A stretch of DNA of 64,000 bases from Paracyclopina nana (GCA_019096065.1 JAGUCH010000001.1:6758001-6822000); one strand, 5' to 3'; positions 1 through 13,648 are shown, numbered from the stretch's first letter. Program-made: numbers and translations. Notes: generated by a model not told the origin, from the sequence alone.

Positions 1-3000
1 GTTAAAGTCACCTGCAGCTAAAACACAAGAATAGTAAAGCCAAAGACCTGTCTCATGTACTATAGAAATCTGCTACATGCAAAACTACGAATTTTTTAAA
101 TTCAACCTTTTTTCCAAATTTCGACTTAAAAGGTATAGCAGAATTATTAAATATAAATCAGGCTTAACATTCCTACAGATGACAGCGGTATTGCGAACTA
201 GCGGCTCGTTGAATAGAAGAGTTGTAAAATTTCTTTTGAAGTCACATCAACTTTTCAGATGGTCATCTTAGGCTACAAAGCTCAGCAGGGTGACATTACG
301 AGACCAAATACTGCCTTGAGCACGCACACACTGGACACAAAGCTATGAAAAGAAGTCGCCCAGTTTTGTGATGAGGAAATTGCAGAGCCCGTTGATGTCG
401 TAAGGACAAGCAGTGTTTAATTGACAAATGGGCCATGAACCGCATGAAACTCACAAAATTTTGCTTCCCACTGTGTTCAACAATGGGTATTCTGCTGTGG
501 ACAACAAAAAAGTTAGGAGCAGAATTTCATGCTAGATAGACAATAAAACAAGATGATTTGATCTGAATTTACTTTCATTGATGATAAATGGCCATCCACA
601 AAACGTGACTGGCCAAGCAAAATAAAGTCATCCAAGTTAACGGAGGCAGTAACATTACTGGAGAGCAACTAATGAAGGTCGTTAGTTGGATGGTTATGGT
701 GTCGTCAATTCAAGCTCAACAAGGCTATAAGAAAATGAATTCCTCCCACCTGTCATCATTTTCATCGCAAGAGCAACAATGGGGCAAAATTACGACAGTT
801 TTGGACCCATCACAAGTCGAAAAAGAGAGTCGTTTGTTCTACCTATGCACGACTCTAAAAAGGTAATTTATTCAGTACAGAGCACGTTAATTCTGCCCCT
901 TTCTGCCAAGCCCTTTTACATTGGATAGAATATTGGAATTATGAGGCAGTAGTTTTTGTCGCCTCCAAAAACCAGTTCATCAAGACTTGACCTTTGAGTA
1001 AACAGCGTGATCTCATAAATCACGCGACGAAGCTCGATTGTATTCAAATAAGGCAAAAACATTTTCGCAATAACATCGAGGGAATTTGTATCAATCAGCC
1101 CAACAAAGAAGGTGAAAAAACGTTCAAATTTCCTGTTTGTTTGAGTCCTCCACGACCATTAAAGGAGCTTGACCCTTTTTTTGTTCACCAGCTGAGTTGG
1201 CTGGGCCGACGCAGTCGCAAGAAGCTCCTGTCTCCCGCTGACTTTTCCAGATGGTTATCAGATCTGACTTAGAGGTGATGCTCAAAAGTTGACACACTTT
1301 TGGTTTACTGCCACTACTTCTTCTCAGTACAGCAATGGTGGTGGCTGGCAAAAACATATGGCCGTCTGATGATGACTTGGGAGAAATCAAAATCTATTGT
1401 TGTCAACACTAGCTTGTAGGTATATATGTGTGGGGGCAAAAGGACCAAGTCATCTAAATCACAATCATCAGATCTGCAGGCACTGATAACAATGAAATAT
1501 TTACATGTGTCGTCGACGACAAGGATGAAAAATCTTGGGTAATTGTCTGAAGTGTGAGAAAAATGTGGACTGGCCGATGCTGCTGCTACATTTTCTGCCT
1601 GACATGAAATTCCTCCGTTAATTGGAGCAATTCACCATCATCGTTCCCCGGCGTTAAATACGCCGTTTGGTTGCCCAACAAAAGGCTAGCATTATTATTG
1701 CAAGGCTGATGACGATACCTGGTGAGATGTAATTGAAAATTTCTTATTGTATTCACCTTCAGCGAAGTGGTAATCTCTAAATGTTGTCACGATTATCGCC
1801 TCTACCAAGATCCTTGGACTCGAGCCCAACTTATCTCTTAATGGCTAGGATGCTGAATCAATTAAAGGATTATTCCACATTTTTTAAGAGAACTTTCCTT
1901 CTCGCGCCTTTTGCCTGCATTTTCCCGCAGTTTTTCAAGCTGCTGCCTATAAATCATGCTGTTGCAGGGGATTCTGCAAGGCTACTCACGCAAACCAAGG
2001 CCAAAAAGAAAAGATACTTTCGGCTGCTTAGGCCCGGCTCCAAAAAAGGGGTGTGCACGGATGATAGTGGATCAAGCCAATGAGATCTAATCAGAAAATA
2101 AATAGCGAGTCGTGCTTCAACTGCGTAGAGAAAAGCTTTCAGATTTTTAATGTAGATTAGGCCACCAATTTTCTTTCCCATAAACTAAGCTTCTTTGCAC
2201 TCTGTGGGAGATCATTCAGGCTATTAAGCACAATATTGTTGCACCAACTTTAATCCTTTTTCCATTAGGGGCATTATTTTCCTGCACATCCTGGTATTGA
2301 CAAATGGATGAAGTATTATTGGTTTTACGGCGACATCAAACCCACACCAACTAAACTTGGCTCGGGAAAGAGAGACAATCGGAAGATCCATTTGCGAAAG
2401 CTCACAATATAAACTCAATCAACTTTTACGAGTAGATATTCAGTAATGCGTTAGTAACTCCGAAGATTCGATGGACCGAGGCGAATATGCGATTGTGAAT
2501 AATTCGACTTCTTTTTACTTATGAATATAGGTCAAATGGGACCATTTGTTATCAAGTTTGGCCATTAATACCATTAGAGTTCAAAGGTAGTCAGGAGAAG
2601 AAACTTTTTAGCTGCGCACACTGGGAGGTACAGGTGTCAGTTCCAGGAAAGTGCATTGTTCAAAAGCCTTGCTGCTGCTGCCATAGCATGGATGAAGATT
2701 TCTTAATTTAGCTAAGCCAAACTTTTTGAAAGGAGCAACCAGATAGATGCCTTAATTCTGCCTCATATCTAGCCAGAAACGTCTATTTCCTTCACTGCTG
2801 CTGAGTTGGCCTAGTTTTCACTTCAAAGCAAAATGAACGGAGGAATATTGTATACTCGAATCATGTGAAGCTGGATGAGAAGTCAATGCGCTCAGCTTAG
2901 GAAATAGTAGTCGGTTTTGCAGTTGAGAAAAAACAACAGATCCAGCTCATTTTTTATGGATGTTCTGTATGAATTTTTAGGCACAACCAAAGCAGCAAGG

Positions 3001-6000
3001 GAGGGAGAGAGAGAGCTTGAGATCATTTTTAAAAGGAGAGAACGAATACAAAGACTTGCTTAGAAAGAGATAAGAGGGTTTCCTGCCATACCTTTACAAC
3101 TGTTCGTCGAAGTACTTCTTCGGAGCATGGATAGATCGAGATATGAAAGCAGCAAAGAGCTATATATCTATCTACACACTAGGGTTATTTTTTGCCAGCA
3201 CCAGTTGTGGTGGCTTTCATCTTGGGAGTTGGCTTCGCCTGAAAAATGCACTTTTCCAAATGGCATCCATTTTCACAGAAGAAAACGAAATGTGATTACA
3301 TACATAAAAAGGGCCACAAAATGCCGCGCCACTTCCACTACTCTGAAAGCTGAAAAGAGGTCGTAAAAAGAACCCCTATGACACGCATGATGGAAAATGT
3401 TGGATAAGAATTATCTTTCTGAATTGCTTCAAAGGCCCAGTCAGCACCTTTTCTAAAGGTCGTGAAAAGAGCACGAACTTGCTATGAGATGGCACTTTCC
3501 GAGATTTTACCAGTTTAGCTGCAAGTGTTTGTACAGCTTTTCGCAAAGAAAACAATGCAATCTTCCACACAATTAATCGCTTTCAGCCCTCAACATTACA
3601 ATACCCAGTGTCCACGCGAGCATCGCCACTAATTGTGGTGCTAGTGTATTCCATTCGGAGCAAGACTCTCTGTAAGCCATGGGTGCGTTGAGAGGCAAGA
3701 TTAGGAGGAAGGGGAAATAAGGGCTCTAGTGATGGAATGAAAACAATTCAGCTTTCTATCCAATATCGTGTGAAAAAGGGAGCAAAATTTCGCGAAAAAA
3801 GAGAAGACTCTTATCTTGTCCTTGCTTGGTCCTTTCAACTTTAGTGGCTGGACGTGATTGTATTGAAAAGAAGGTCGGGCCTCTAAGAGCCTTTATGCAA
3901 GCCGAGATAGATATGATGGCCTCAATTGCCTGGAGGCGTTTTCCGTTGTTGTTGTCCTTCACGCTCCTTTGCTGCTCAAGGCAATAGCTTTTGATAACAT
4001 TGTTCCACGCCAGGATCATCTTTGGCCTGAGAATGATCCTTGGCCAAGGCACAAAAACGCTAAGATTGAGTGTAAGTAAACCTCAGCAAAGCAATACTAA
4101 GAGGAAGACTACTACAGAAAAAAGCATAATTTGGTGGCTGAGTGAGCATCGGGCACAAACAGCCGTTACATCATTGAAAGCTGGGCTCTTTTTCGGGGAT
4201 AAAAGAGCCAAAAAAAAGAACGAGCTAGGATATGGCCATTCACAATTCTGGAGCACTGATAATCCGGCACAACATTAACAGACTGAACGCTAATTTCTTT
4301 CAGTGCAATTTTCACTACCAGTATCGGAGTAAATAAATATGCGAGCAAATACATTTCCTGGGCAGGCAAAACTGAATTAGTTCCACACATTGTTAGGAAA
4401 AAGTAAACAGCTTAATGGAAGATTTGGTTTTCCGGCAATATGGCAACTACCATGACCTGCCATATGCATCGTCGCCGTCGTCAACAAATACTGTGCTCCT
4501 GATGATTTGCCTTTAGAGAAAAGCCGCCTTTATATGATGATCATATCCCGTCAGCCAGGAAATTCCACATAGAAAAAATGGGCGTACTGTGGCATGCACA
4601 GTAGCAGTGGGGTGAAAATCGATTATTTTGTTTACTGCCGTCCATATTGTTGCTCATCCGGATGCTGGCAGTGACAGTGAACATATCTCGTATACTAGCA
4701 TCTAAATCGCAATATTTCGTCCCATTCACCAAGACAAAATAGCTCTAAATTGGGTTTGGCATCAAGAAGAAAATCTCTTTATCTTCAGCTGGGGAGGGCA
4801 AATCATATTAGACAAGACACTTCCGGCATGGAAAGAAAATGGGAGAAATACCAAGCTGTCGATCGTTATTTCTTTTCTATTGTCGAATTTAGCACTTGCT
4901 CTCCTATTTGTCGATGCGAGGAGAGTTCAAAGAATCGCGCTTCATTAACCATCATCAAGAGTGGACGTTCTGGCAAGCTCTATTTCTCATGAAAAGGGGA
5001 AACAGTCCCAATAAGAGCATAATAATACGCATTGGCAATTAAGGTAGTGTACGGAGTTAAGGTTGATAAAATAATAAGCGTTAAATCAAATTGACGATCT
5101 AAAGGTGGCACCATATAGGATTGTTGTCATTTTTATCTGATGTCGAGTAGTTTTACGACTCTCTGCGAGCAGAAATGACAACCATAAATGTGCGTGGTGG
5201 GATCAGAGCGTGCCAGTCAGTCTTCCTGTGAATTGATGGTGACAATTGGGAGCTACCAATTCGATTTGGTTGCGAACAATGCGGATTTTTTTTGGTTGGC
5301 TCCCAAAATTCTATTTGAGAACTTTCACAGCTGCTCTATGCTACGAAACTTGGTCAATTAAGGCTGCTACTGTTCTGCTCCAGGAACCAAATACAGAAAA
5401 GTTTTTAGGCGAAAAGGGGACCGTTTGATGATTAATGGTCTTATTTTGACATATTTTTCAATAGTGCCATTCTTGTGAGATTGAACCCCCTTCCAGGTGG
5501 ATACGCGCGGCAATTGTTTTGCCAATTGGAATGCTGCAGCTACAAGGTGCGAAAAGGAATGCTACTTCAAACTCCAAAACAAGATTCCTGAGATAATCCA
5601 ATCGCCTCTAGATCTTTTTGCACATGAAAGGATCATCTCTTTCATTTACGAAGAGGCATCAAAACGGGAGAACACAGAACGGGAGAGGGAAAACACTTAA
5701 TAGAAAGGTTACATGCTCGTAGTTTGCCATGGTCGACTAAACAAAGATAAATTACTTATTGGTGATTGGAGGACATTCATCATTTTTATGACAGCAGCCA
5801 AACCCTACGACTACACACATTCTGGCTACAAATGAGAAAATGGTTCATTGCATTGACAAAATCTGGATCACATCTGCTGTGAATAGAGAATCGTTTTTAT
5901 CTAAATCTCTCGTTTGCGAGTAGCGCGCACCTGGTTTCGTCAATTTTTTAAGGCCTCATCGTCGAATTTGGCAAACATCAATAACAACAGAAAAAAGCTA

Positions 6001-8628
6001 CAATGATCGCAGTGGAGTGGGTTGAGGACTTGTCAAGATTCGAATTGATGGTGCCAATTATTTGTGGCAATAAAAACTCTACTGCTACCATAACTCAACA
6101 ACTGGCCGTGAAGGATTGAACAGATTTCTCGGAGTCTGCCCGAATTGACCTCTTGTCTCATGACTCTATTGACATTTTAACCTCTGTCAGATAAGGTATT
6201 GGAATTGCATTACTGAAAACTGCTCATCCGTGCACGATTTCGATCAACCCACTTCACTCTGGTTCATTAATCATGTAAAAGTTTTGCAAAGCTGCTTATT
6301 TTCCAGCATACTGCTACCGATTCAAAGGCAAAAAAGTGGCAGTTCTTCCACTCGAAGCTAGCTTCAATTTCCACGATAATCATCGCTGTGAAAAGAGCTT
6401 CTCTTTTATCGATTCAAAAGTTTATTTACGATCCATCGTACTCGCATGGAATATGCAATGAGATCTTGATCCCGACCAAATAATATTTATTTTCTTATGG
6501 CAGCTGTTGATTGGGAATTTCTTTGCTCAGCCTGGGCAACCTTTCCGCAGATACGATGCAAGGCTTCTCATTGCACACAATGGTCACACAGCTAAAAGCA
6601 CACAAATATTGCAAATGCACTTATTTTTTGCTCCTTTGCCAACTCGGCAGCTTCCTGCGTGCGAAACCCTTTAAGTCGATTATGAATCAGAGGAGCAGAA
6701 ATAGCTTACTGAATTGTGAAATCAGCAGAAATCGGATTCAGCAGTTGTTAATGTTCAAACAGTTAATTTTGTCCAAGTTGATAAGGCCATCAAAGCAGTT
6801 GGCAAACTCAGCTTTGCAGCCAATTTGAAGCATTTACTAGCCAATAAAAGTTTATCATAAACCCGAACCACAGTGTTTTATGCTTGATAGTTAACTTTTT
6901 CTTGCTGCATGCAGAATCTGACCACAAGTTTATAGCAGGATGTCATGGTAAGGCCACTTGTTTAAAAGTTCAGCTAAGAAGAGGCCCAATGAATTTCGGT
7001 TTGGCTGCATGCATTGCTTGGTCTCGCGTAACACACTCACATCTCTGGCATTTACGACCAGCCACACAGACAATGGGGAATTTCAGATCAAAACCGTTCA
7101 GAATCACATCCACAAACGAAATTGCTAAAAGCTCAGGGGAGACTGGGAGAAAAAAACCTTTTTTGAGTGTCCCTTAAAAACGAGACATAAAAACCCTCTA
7201 AGTGGCTCGTAGCATGTCGTTATAGGCAAATATAAAAACTGTTCTCTCACATCTTGATGGACGCCAACAACAAAGGGGATATTTTTTCTTTCTTTGCCTT
7301 TTCTTGAAAGGGACTATTACCCTCCACGCACCATGGTTTTACCACCCAAAAATGATTAGCATGATAAAAATATCCTCCCAATACTCTTCAGTCCGATTTG
7401 AAGCCAAATCATGCCAACCCTAGGCATTGTATTTTTCTTCTCTGCTATTCAATGATTTTTCATGCTAACAACTGCTAACTTTATGCAAGCTATGCGAGCA
7501 AATGTTCATTAATTTTCTAGCGTTTGCGCAGGCTCTCACTGTTCAAGGGCAGTAAAAAGTTGCTCTTTACTTTGCGGTTTTCTCGCTCCAACAAAAGAAA
7601 CGGCATCAAGATTTTATCCGTTAACAAGCAAAGCTCAGATTTGGCCCAAGCAAAACCAACTTGATAACAAGAACAGCTCGCTACCACGCTCGATCTTCAT
7701 GGCATATAGCATAAAATTCACCCGGATAGAATCTTGGATTGTAAATCTTCCTCGCAGGCTTTGTTTGTATTTGCAACTGCAACAACATCTCAAAACGAGT
7801 AAAATGTGCCCGCGTCAGATTTGCAAAAGTGATCTCCCATCTAATTATAATGCTACAACGCAAAATTTCATCCCTACCACTAAAGGTCATCAGTCATCTT
7901 TTCATGCTTCCTCAGCAAATATTACATTATTACAAGGGAAAAAACATGCACTGAGAACTCATTGCTAAATTTGCTTGATGTTGATTGTTCACCAAACAGA
8001 GAGAGAGAGTTTCGGAGAAAAACACTATTTCACTGCACGATCAGATAAACTAATGGCGAAATGAGCGCGAAAATTCAGGCCGATTTACTGCTCTTCTCTC
8101 ACATAAAACATCCTCTCGTACGAGCAAAAATGTAGTGTTGCAGAAAAAAGAAATTCCCATGCTGCATTTTGGCAATATTTCTTACATGAATATTGTCTGC
8201 GTTGCAGAGCAGTGGCACTTTTTGTAGCGCTTTTCCGACAGTGCAGTTTGCAAGATCTATGGGTCTGTGAGATAAGAATTGACTGAGAAAAATAGTGACT
8301 AATGATTAGGAAAGTCAGTCGAAGACCAAAAAAATTCCTGGCCCTCTCCGGAAAAGACCCCAATCACAACTTCTATTGTAGAAAAATCTGGCAAGAAGGA
8401 ATTTCTTGCAACCCCACCCATTCATAAGCGAGATAAAAGTTCTATTATTCTTGGAAAAGAAATAGGCCTAACATGAGCCTTGGGCTCTTTTGCAATGGAA
8501 AGTGGTCGATTTACCGGTAGTTTTGTGCGTGTGCGCATATTTGACCAAATTTTCACCCATTTTTGTAATGGTCAGCTCGCACATTAGAATACGAGATGGG
8601 CTTGAGCACGTGAGCAAATGGGGTGCCA
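1..8628. other. Left flank without a recognised gene
   Basis: I see no gene here. Open frames are short (about 110 codons or fewer), overlap one another on both strands, and show no domain, conserved motif or chain of exons with matching splice phases. The DNA is AT-rich with ordinary low-complexity patches. Distal regulatory DNA or isolated small exons of a gene lying to the left cannot be excluded. Confidence 0.6.
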
Positions 8629-9419
8629 TTACTAAACACTACTGTTTTTACCTCTACCCATTAGTCACTACTGTTTTTGAACATATATAATAAGCACTAC
8701 GCTACTGACACACTAAGAACTACTGTCCATATACTGATGTAGTAACCAATACAGAATTAAATATACTCATTTTGTACTGACATACTAAGCACTACACTAC
8801 CACTGACACTTTAGTCACTACTCCTGTCACATTAGGAGTACTCAGATTACACATTGGTATACTGTTGGTATATATTATTTTAAGGCCAGGCTTTCAAGGT
8901 TTGGCTTTTACAGTAAAGCTTTTAAGGTAAGACATGTTAAAAGTTAGGTAGTTAAGGTTAGGCATTTAAGGTTTGGCTTGTGAGTTTATGTTTTTAAAGT
9001 TAGGCTTTTCCACTAGAGCTTTTGAAGTATGACATATTTAAGGTTAGGTAATTCAGGCTAGGCTTTCAATGTTTGGCTTTTGAAATTATGATTTGCAAGT
9101 TAGGCTTATAAAGGAAGGCTTTATAGGTTAGGCTTTTCAGGTAATACTTAAGAATTGGGAGTGTCCTTTTTTTATTTTGCTTTTGCTTTTTGATTTATTG
9201 TACAATGTTAATGTCTGACTAGTAGTTACTAATCTACATGTTCAAAAAGTGTAGTGGCTAGTGAGTATGTCAAAATGCTACTTGTTCAAAGAGTGTAGCG
9301 GTAAGTGTGTCAGTTCAGTAGTTCTTAGTAAGACTGTTCATAAAGTGTAGCTGTTGGTATGTCAGTACAGTAGTGATAAAAATTCGGGATTAGTGTGTCA
9401 GTACAATAGTGATTAGTAA
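8629..9419. mobile_element. Foldback-like repeat element with inverted minisatellite arms
   Basis: The left arm (about 8629-8840) is a degenerate tandem array built on CACTACTG, CTACTGACACACTAAG and TTTTTGAACAT. The right arm (about 9205-9419) carries the same words in reverse complement, such as ATGTTCAAAAAGTGTAGTG and GTGTGTCAGTACA. The two outer ends match as TTACTAA..CACTACTG on the left and CAATAGTGATTAGTAA on the right. The centre (about 8880-9160) is a different array, rich in GGTTAGGC and GGTTTGGC. Inverted arms made of tandem repeats around a separate core are the layout of foldback transposons. No open frame suggests a transposase, so the element would be non-autonomous. No clear target duplication was found, so the edges are approximate. 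Confidence 0.6.
8881..9160 (+). repeat. Central tandem repeat with GGTTAGGC-like words
   Basis: The array consists of degenerate ~17-bp units ending in AGGTTAGGCTTTTA or AGGTTTGGCTTTT. A longer period is visible: the block from about 8915 (AAAGCTTTTAAGGTAAGACAT) matches the block from about 9015 (AGAGCTTTTGAAGTATGACAT), so there is a 100-bp higher unit made of shorter ones. It sits between the two inverted arms of the surrounding element. The words resemble TTAGG-type telomere repeats, but the spacing and divergence argue against true telomeric DNA. Confidence 0.6.
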
Positions 9420-10872
9420 GTTTCCCCAGCAAATGTACCAGTATACCAAGCCACGCCTCCCAAAAAGGAGCTCATGTCATATTTCATGACACGAGTCCCG
9501 TAAACAGCATTGCCATTCATTTGAGCGTCCAGACACGGTTAGCCTATGTTGATGGCTCGTTTGAGTACATGTGCACTATTGTTAAGCTACAAATGAAAAT
9601 GGGAAGTATTCGGCAAGAGCCAGAATCTGCGGGACACATGCAATACATGGTGTAGTCTAAGAATTTTTTCTGCATCAAATTCTTGAAAGTGCATATGATC
9701 TCAATTCCACATGAGTACGCTGGCAGTCTTTTGAAGCGCGTCCGGATAAAAAATAGGGTTAAAAGAAAAAGAGGAAAAAACAAGAGAAATCTACCATTTT
9801 TTCTCATTATACGCGGAACTGCATTACACTGCCAAATGATTATTCGAGCAAAGACTGGCTTCCAAAAGACATTATCTCAAATTAGGTACAAGAAAGGGCT
9901 TTCACAAAAACCCAGACTTTGTATATGCGCAGCAGTCATAATTTCATTTGCAAAGCATGAAGAGGAGGATAATGATTCCAATTTGCCACCCTATTTCAAC
10001 TCTCTCGCGTCGAGGATATTGTAGCTTGAAATGGCATCATCTACCCCCATGGAAGGACCCCTTTTCTCAGTAACTTCCGGAGTAGACAAAACTTTTGATA
10101 GGGAGTGAGTGAGTGCAGAGCAAACTTAGATGCCTAAAATGGCAGGGATGGGTCAAGCTCTGCTAATCCCGAGCTCAAGCCTAAAATCTAGGTTACTTAC
10201 ACAGCAGCAAATTATTCCAATGCCTTTCCCTCCATTATGGAAGCTAATGCGGCATAAATCTGAAAAAGTTGGCTGGATAAAAGATACTGAGCCAGTAGTT
10301 CGGTTCTCTGTCGCATAAAGATTTCCGGTCCATTTGAGGACTCAGACAGAGTCTGCCATTTGAATGCAAGACGAGTATTCGTTTGGCCTCAATGAGGCCA
10401 CTTGATCCCATACCACGCTAGAGGAGCAGAGGTTTGCAGACATCCACTTACGAAAAACGCATTAAACGAGAAAAAAACGACAACACTAAGAAGCAAAAAA
10501 ATAAACTGAATAAAGTTCCAGTACGACAATGTTCCAAGTTGCACACTACAACTTTCCGGTTGAAGCAAGGAGCACGAGAAAAACTTTTTATGTGTGTCGA
10601 GTCAAGTTTGCTTACACTGATGATGGCGACGTCGATGGAACTTTGAAAGTAGCCGTAAAAGAAAAGCCCCGATTCCTTTTTCACGATTCACCAAGTTTTA
10701 ATTTCTGAAAAAAACGTCAGCATACCAAGAGGAACGGAGCATGCAGGGGAGGAAAGCAATTTAGCTCAATTTACCGCGGCAGATTTAGCAACAGTACAAC
10801 CTTTCCGACGACAATGTCGTCTTGTCCGTAGACAGGGGACATAAAAAACTTTCCCAATGTAGCTAGCGTCAT
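9420..10872. other. Intergenic DNA, no recognised gene
   Basis: Only short overlapping frames are present. The longest, 113 codons from 9683, is lysine/arginine-rich and matches no family I know. Nothing else is supported here. Confidence 0.55.
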
Positions 10873-11032
10873 GGATTTAGTTATTTCCGTGGGTTCAAGA
10901 GTATTTCGCGATCGCACAATTTGTGTGTAAATACTCTAATGCCTAAATCCTGTCGCGGGGGACCTCTGAAGGTGCAGTAGGGGAGAGGCGTTTAAACATC
11001 TGTGGTCCCCCTTCTTCACCCCTCTTGAGGGG
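10873..11032. repeat. Cluster of three hairpins
   Basis: Three inverted repeats lie within 160 bp. The first is nested: GGATTTAG (10873-10880) pairs with CTAAATCC (10943-10950), and inside it GAGTATTT (10899-10906) pairs with AAATACTC (10929-10936). The second pairs GGGGGACC (10957-10964) with GGTCCCCC (11004-11011). The third is the 14-bp palindrome CCCCTCTTGAGGGG (11019-11032). The interval is more GC-rich than its surroundings. It could be a structured RNA or a decayed palindromic element; no function is visible. Confidence 0.5.
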
Positions 11033-13152
11033 AAAAAGATATAGCCACAGGGAAAAGGATATCAGCACAGGTACAGTGACAGCAATATAGCCCGTGATGG
11101 CAGCAAGGGCTAGAATGTGATCACATTACTCCGATCCTTGAAATAAAAAGCGGTAGCGCCATTGAAACGCGCCAGACACAAAGGAGCCTGTTGGCACAAG
11201 ATCAATAAATATCCACATCAAAAGCAACCCTGTTGATATCGACAAAGGAACCAGACAACTTCTTAAAAGCAGTTGAAGAACAAACCTTTCACGTTGTCGA
11301 GTACTAGTTAGCAGTTCCCCTTTCTATCAGCCAATAAATAGACTCACTCGTCTTTTCATCAAAACGCTAAATGCACCATTCTTATCTTAATAAACTAGAT
11401 TCGAATAGTAGCTAAAAAATGTGTCCTACCTTTTCCCCTGGAGCCATTTGTTATAAGTGTCCTGGTTTGATCTTCAAGGCACTCGCAAAAACCTCCAAAT
11501 TTTGCAACGCTGCAAACGTTGGAGTCGTTCACGCACTCACTGAAACGGCTTCTTCTCAAGCCTCAACTGCCGAGCTGATTATTGTCTTCGCATTATGCTG
11601 AGAAGGTCAAGAATTTTCCTGAAAATTGACTCAGCTTCAGAAGTTGGCTGCAAACGCTCATTGCTGAGACATGCGCTCGAGCCTGACAAAACAAATCAGA
11701 AAGGTTGCGATAATCCACTACACATTGTTCCGTTCTGACACTCATACGTTTGGCATAGCTTGTGCTCATTTTACGGAATCTGAAAGCAGAAATTAGCTGC
11801 AGCGTCATTGATTGAGGTGTCCATTCAATGCAAATGAGAGTCATGAACGAGCAATTAATGCTATTTTTGCCCTGGTCTCCATCCAAATTTGAAATAATGT
11901 GACCTATTAGATAGGATTTGCAAAGGTAAGGTAGACACGGACAGATACAAGACTCTTGGGATGTAGACGGTTACAGTAAGCTTCTTAGGCTAGAAAACAA
12001 AGCACAACCTATTTTCATAGCACTCCCAATAGCTATTTTTAATTCCAACAGAATCATATAGTATGTATGGCAAGTGGAAAAGCATACTTGTGCTAATAAC
12101 TGAGTGAGAAGTGAATGAGCTCACTTGAAAAGGTCGCTGAGTTTTGGGCTTAATGTAACATTGTAGGGTAATTAATGTCATTTCAAGCCAGGTGAGTAAA
12201 GGTTTAACGCTCGTAATGATAAAACAATTATTCCATTTTGGCCTTATTCAACACCCTGTTCTATGATTCATATCTTTATTCATGATAAGGTATGCAGTGT
12301 TTTTAGCCAGGAAGTTAAACTTTGGATTTACTTTTCTTTGAAACCAGAAGAAAAAATAGAAATTACGATTTTATAGTTGGGAAAAATTGAGAGCATTAAT
12401 TAATAGATTGGACGTAAAGTAATCATTTCCAAAATTCGCTAAACGATAATAGCGTTTTTTGAGTGCACATGCTGTATTTTCAAAGAGGGCTTTTGATCAT
12501 GGAAATAGTCAAAGCTATTGGCTAATCTTCGTTTCAGATTTTTGTACCTTTAAGGTCAGCAAAAAAAGCGAAATACCTAGCTCTTTTGTGGCCTTTGCGC
12601 CCTAATATTACCCAATACATTGCAGGTTTTCTCCAGAATTGTACATAACCGTACTGCATTTATTACGTTATTTTAGCTTTTATAATATCACAAACGAGAG
12701 CTGAACAAAAGGCCTGTGAAGAACTGCGCATGTAAGTACTATAAGTTTACTTTAACTTCATCACTCTGTGCCAGGTATAATTTTTTTCACGCTTATTTCC
12801 ATATGAGTCAAATTGTCACATAATGGAAAACGTATCCAATTTTCATTCACTGCATCAAATATTTTCCTATGCAGCTTTTTCTGGCTTCATCTAGCATCTG
12901 GAATCGCCTCAAATCGGAATTTCTAGCATGCATGATTAATGCTTCGCATATTGCACTTGTAGCACCGTAGCACCGTCAAACAGTTGCAGTGCCTCTAAAG
13001 AACAATTCAGTTGCTACTGAAATTCGATACAGATATGATAACGATAATAGCACCCCTAGCATTGGTGTTGACTGTGAGCGTTTTTCTACCGCTTCACGAA
13101 GTTTTCGGCCCAGCCCCATCTCGTAAGGCTATTCTTGACGGAACAAATATCT
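11033..13152. other. Intergenic DNA, no recognised gene
   Basis: I see no gene or clear repeat. Open frames are all under 100 codons and unrecognised, and the base composition is AT-rich. Confidence 0.55.
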
Positions 13153-13342
13153 ATTTATATATGTAAACAATTTATAAAACAAGCTAATAAAATAGCTGAG
13201 CAAATTTTGTAAAGTAAAAATCGAGTGGCAACTTTGCGGGCTCGAGCTTGCAAGAGCCAAGTAATGCTACGAGATTTTTACTTTGTAAAATGAGCTCAGA
13301 CATTTTGTAAGCCTGTTTTATAATTTGTTTATATATATATAC
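13153..13342. mobile_element. Hairpin MITE-like inverted repeat
   Basis: The two arms are near-complementary over about 75-80 nt each. The left arm (about 13153-13232) reads through TAAACAATTTATAAAACAAG and AAAGTAAAAATCGAGTGG. The right arm (about 13263-13342), in reverse complement, reads TAAACAAATTATAAAACAGG and AAAGTAAAAATCTCGTAG. A short CTCGAGCTTGCAAGAG-rich loop separates them. The edges are TA-rich (TATATATG and TATATATATA), which hides any target duplication. The ~190-bp size and almost fully paired structure fit a hairpin MITE. Transcribed, it would fold into a long double-stranded stem, so a small-RNA source is an alternative. Confidence 0.6.
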
Positions 13343-13648
13343 GATGTTATATGATTGAAAGGAATTTTCATATGTTGATGAAGTGACCATACCTGGCAAT
13401 CTAGACTTAGCATCTGATCCCTTCCTTTGAAGGCTTGTGTTGAGACTTCCTCAGTCGGGCAAGAGTAGTTGAAAGTGTTAATCAATCAATTAAAACTTGT
13501 GCATTTTGTATTGGGCACTTTATGGAGCTAAAAGATGTGTTAGATCAAGTTTTGTCTGGAATCTCTGATAGAGACTCTACTCCTCTGCTCAGCTTAGCTC
13601 AGCTTAGAAGAAGAGTAAAAAGGAATTCAACCTACTACTACTTCTACC

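Noticed and set aside
8881..9160. Interstitial telomere
   Set aside because: The GGTTAGGC words are spaced ~17 bp apart and diverged instead of being uninterrupted TTAGG repeats.
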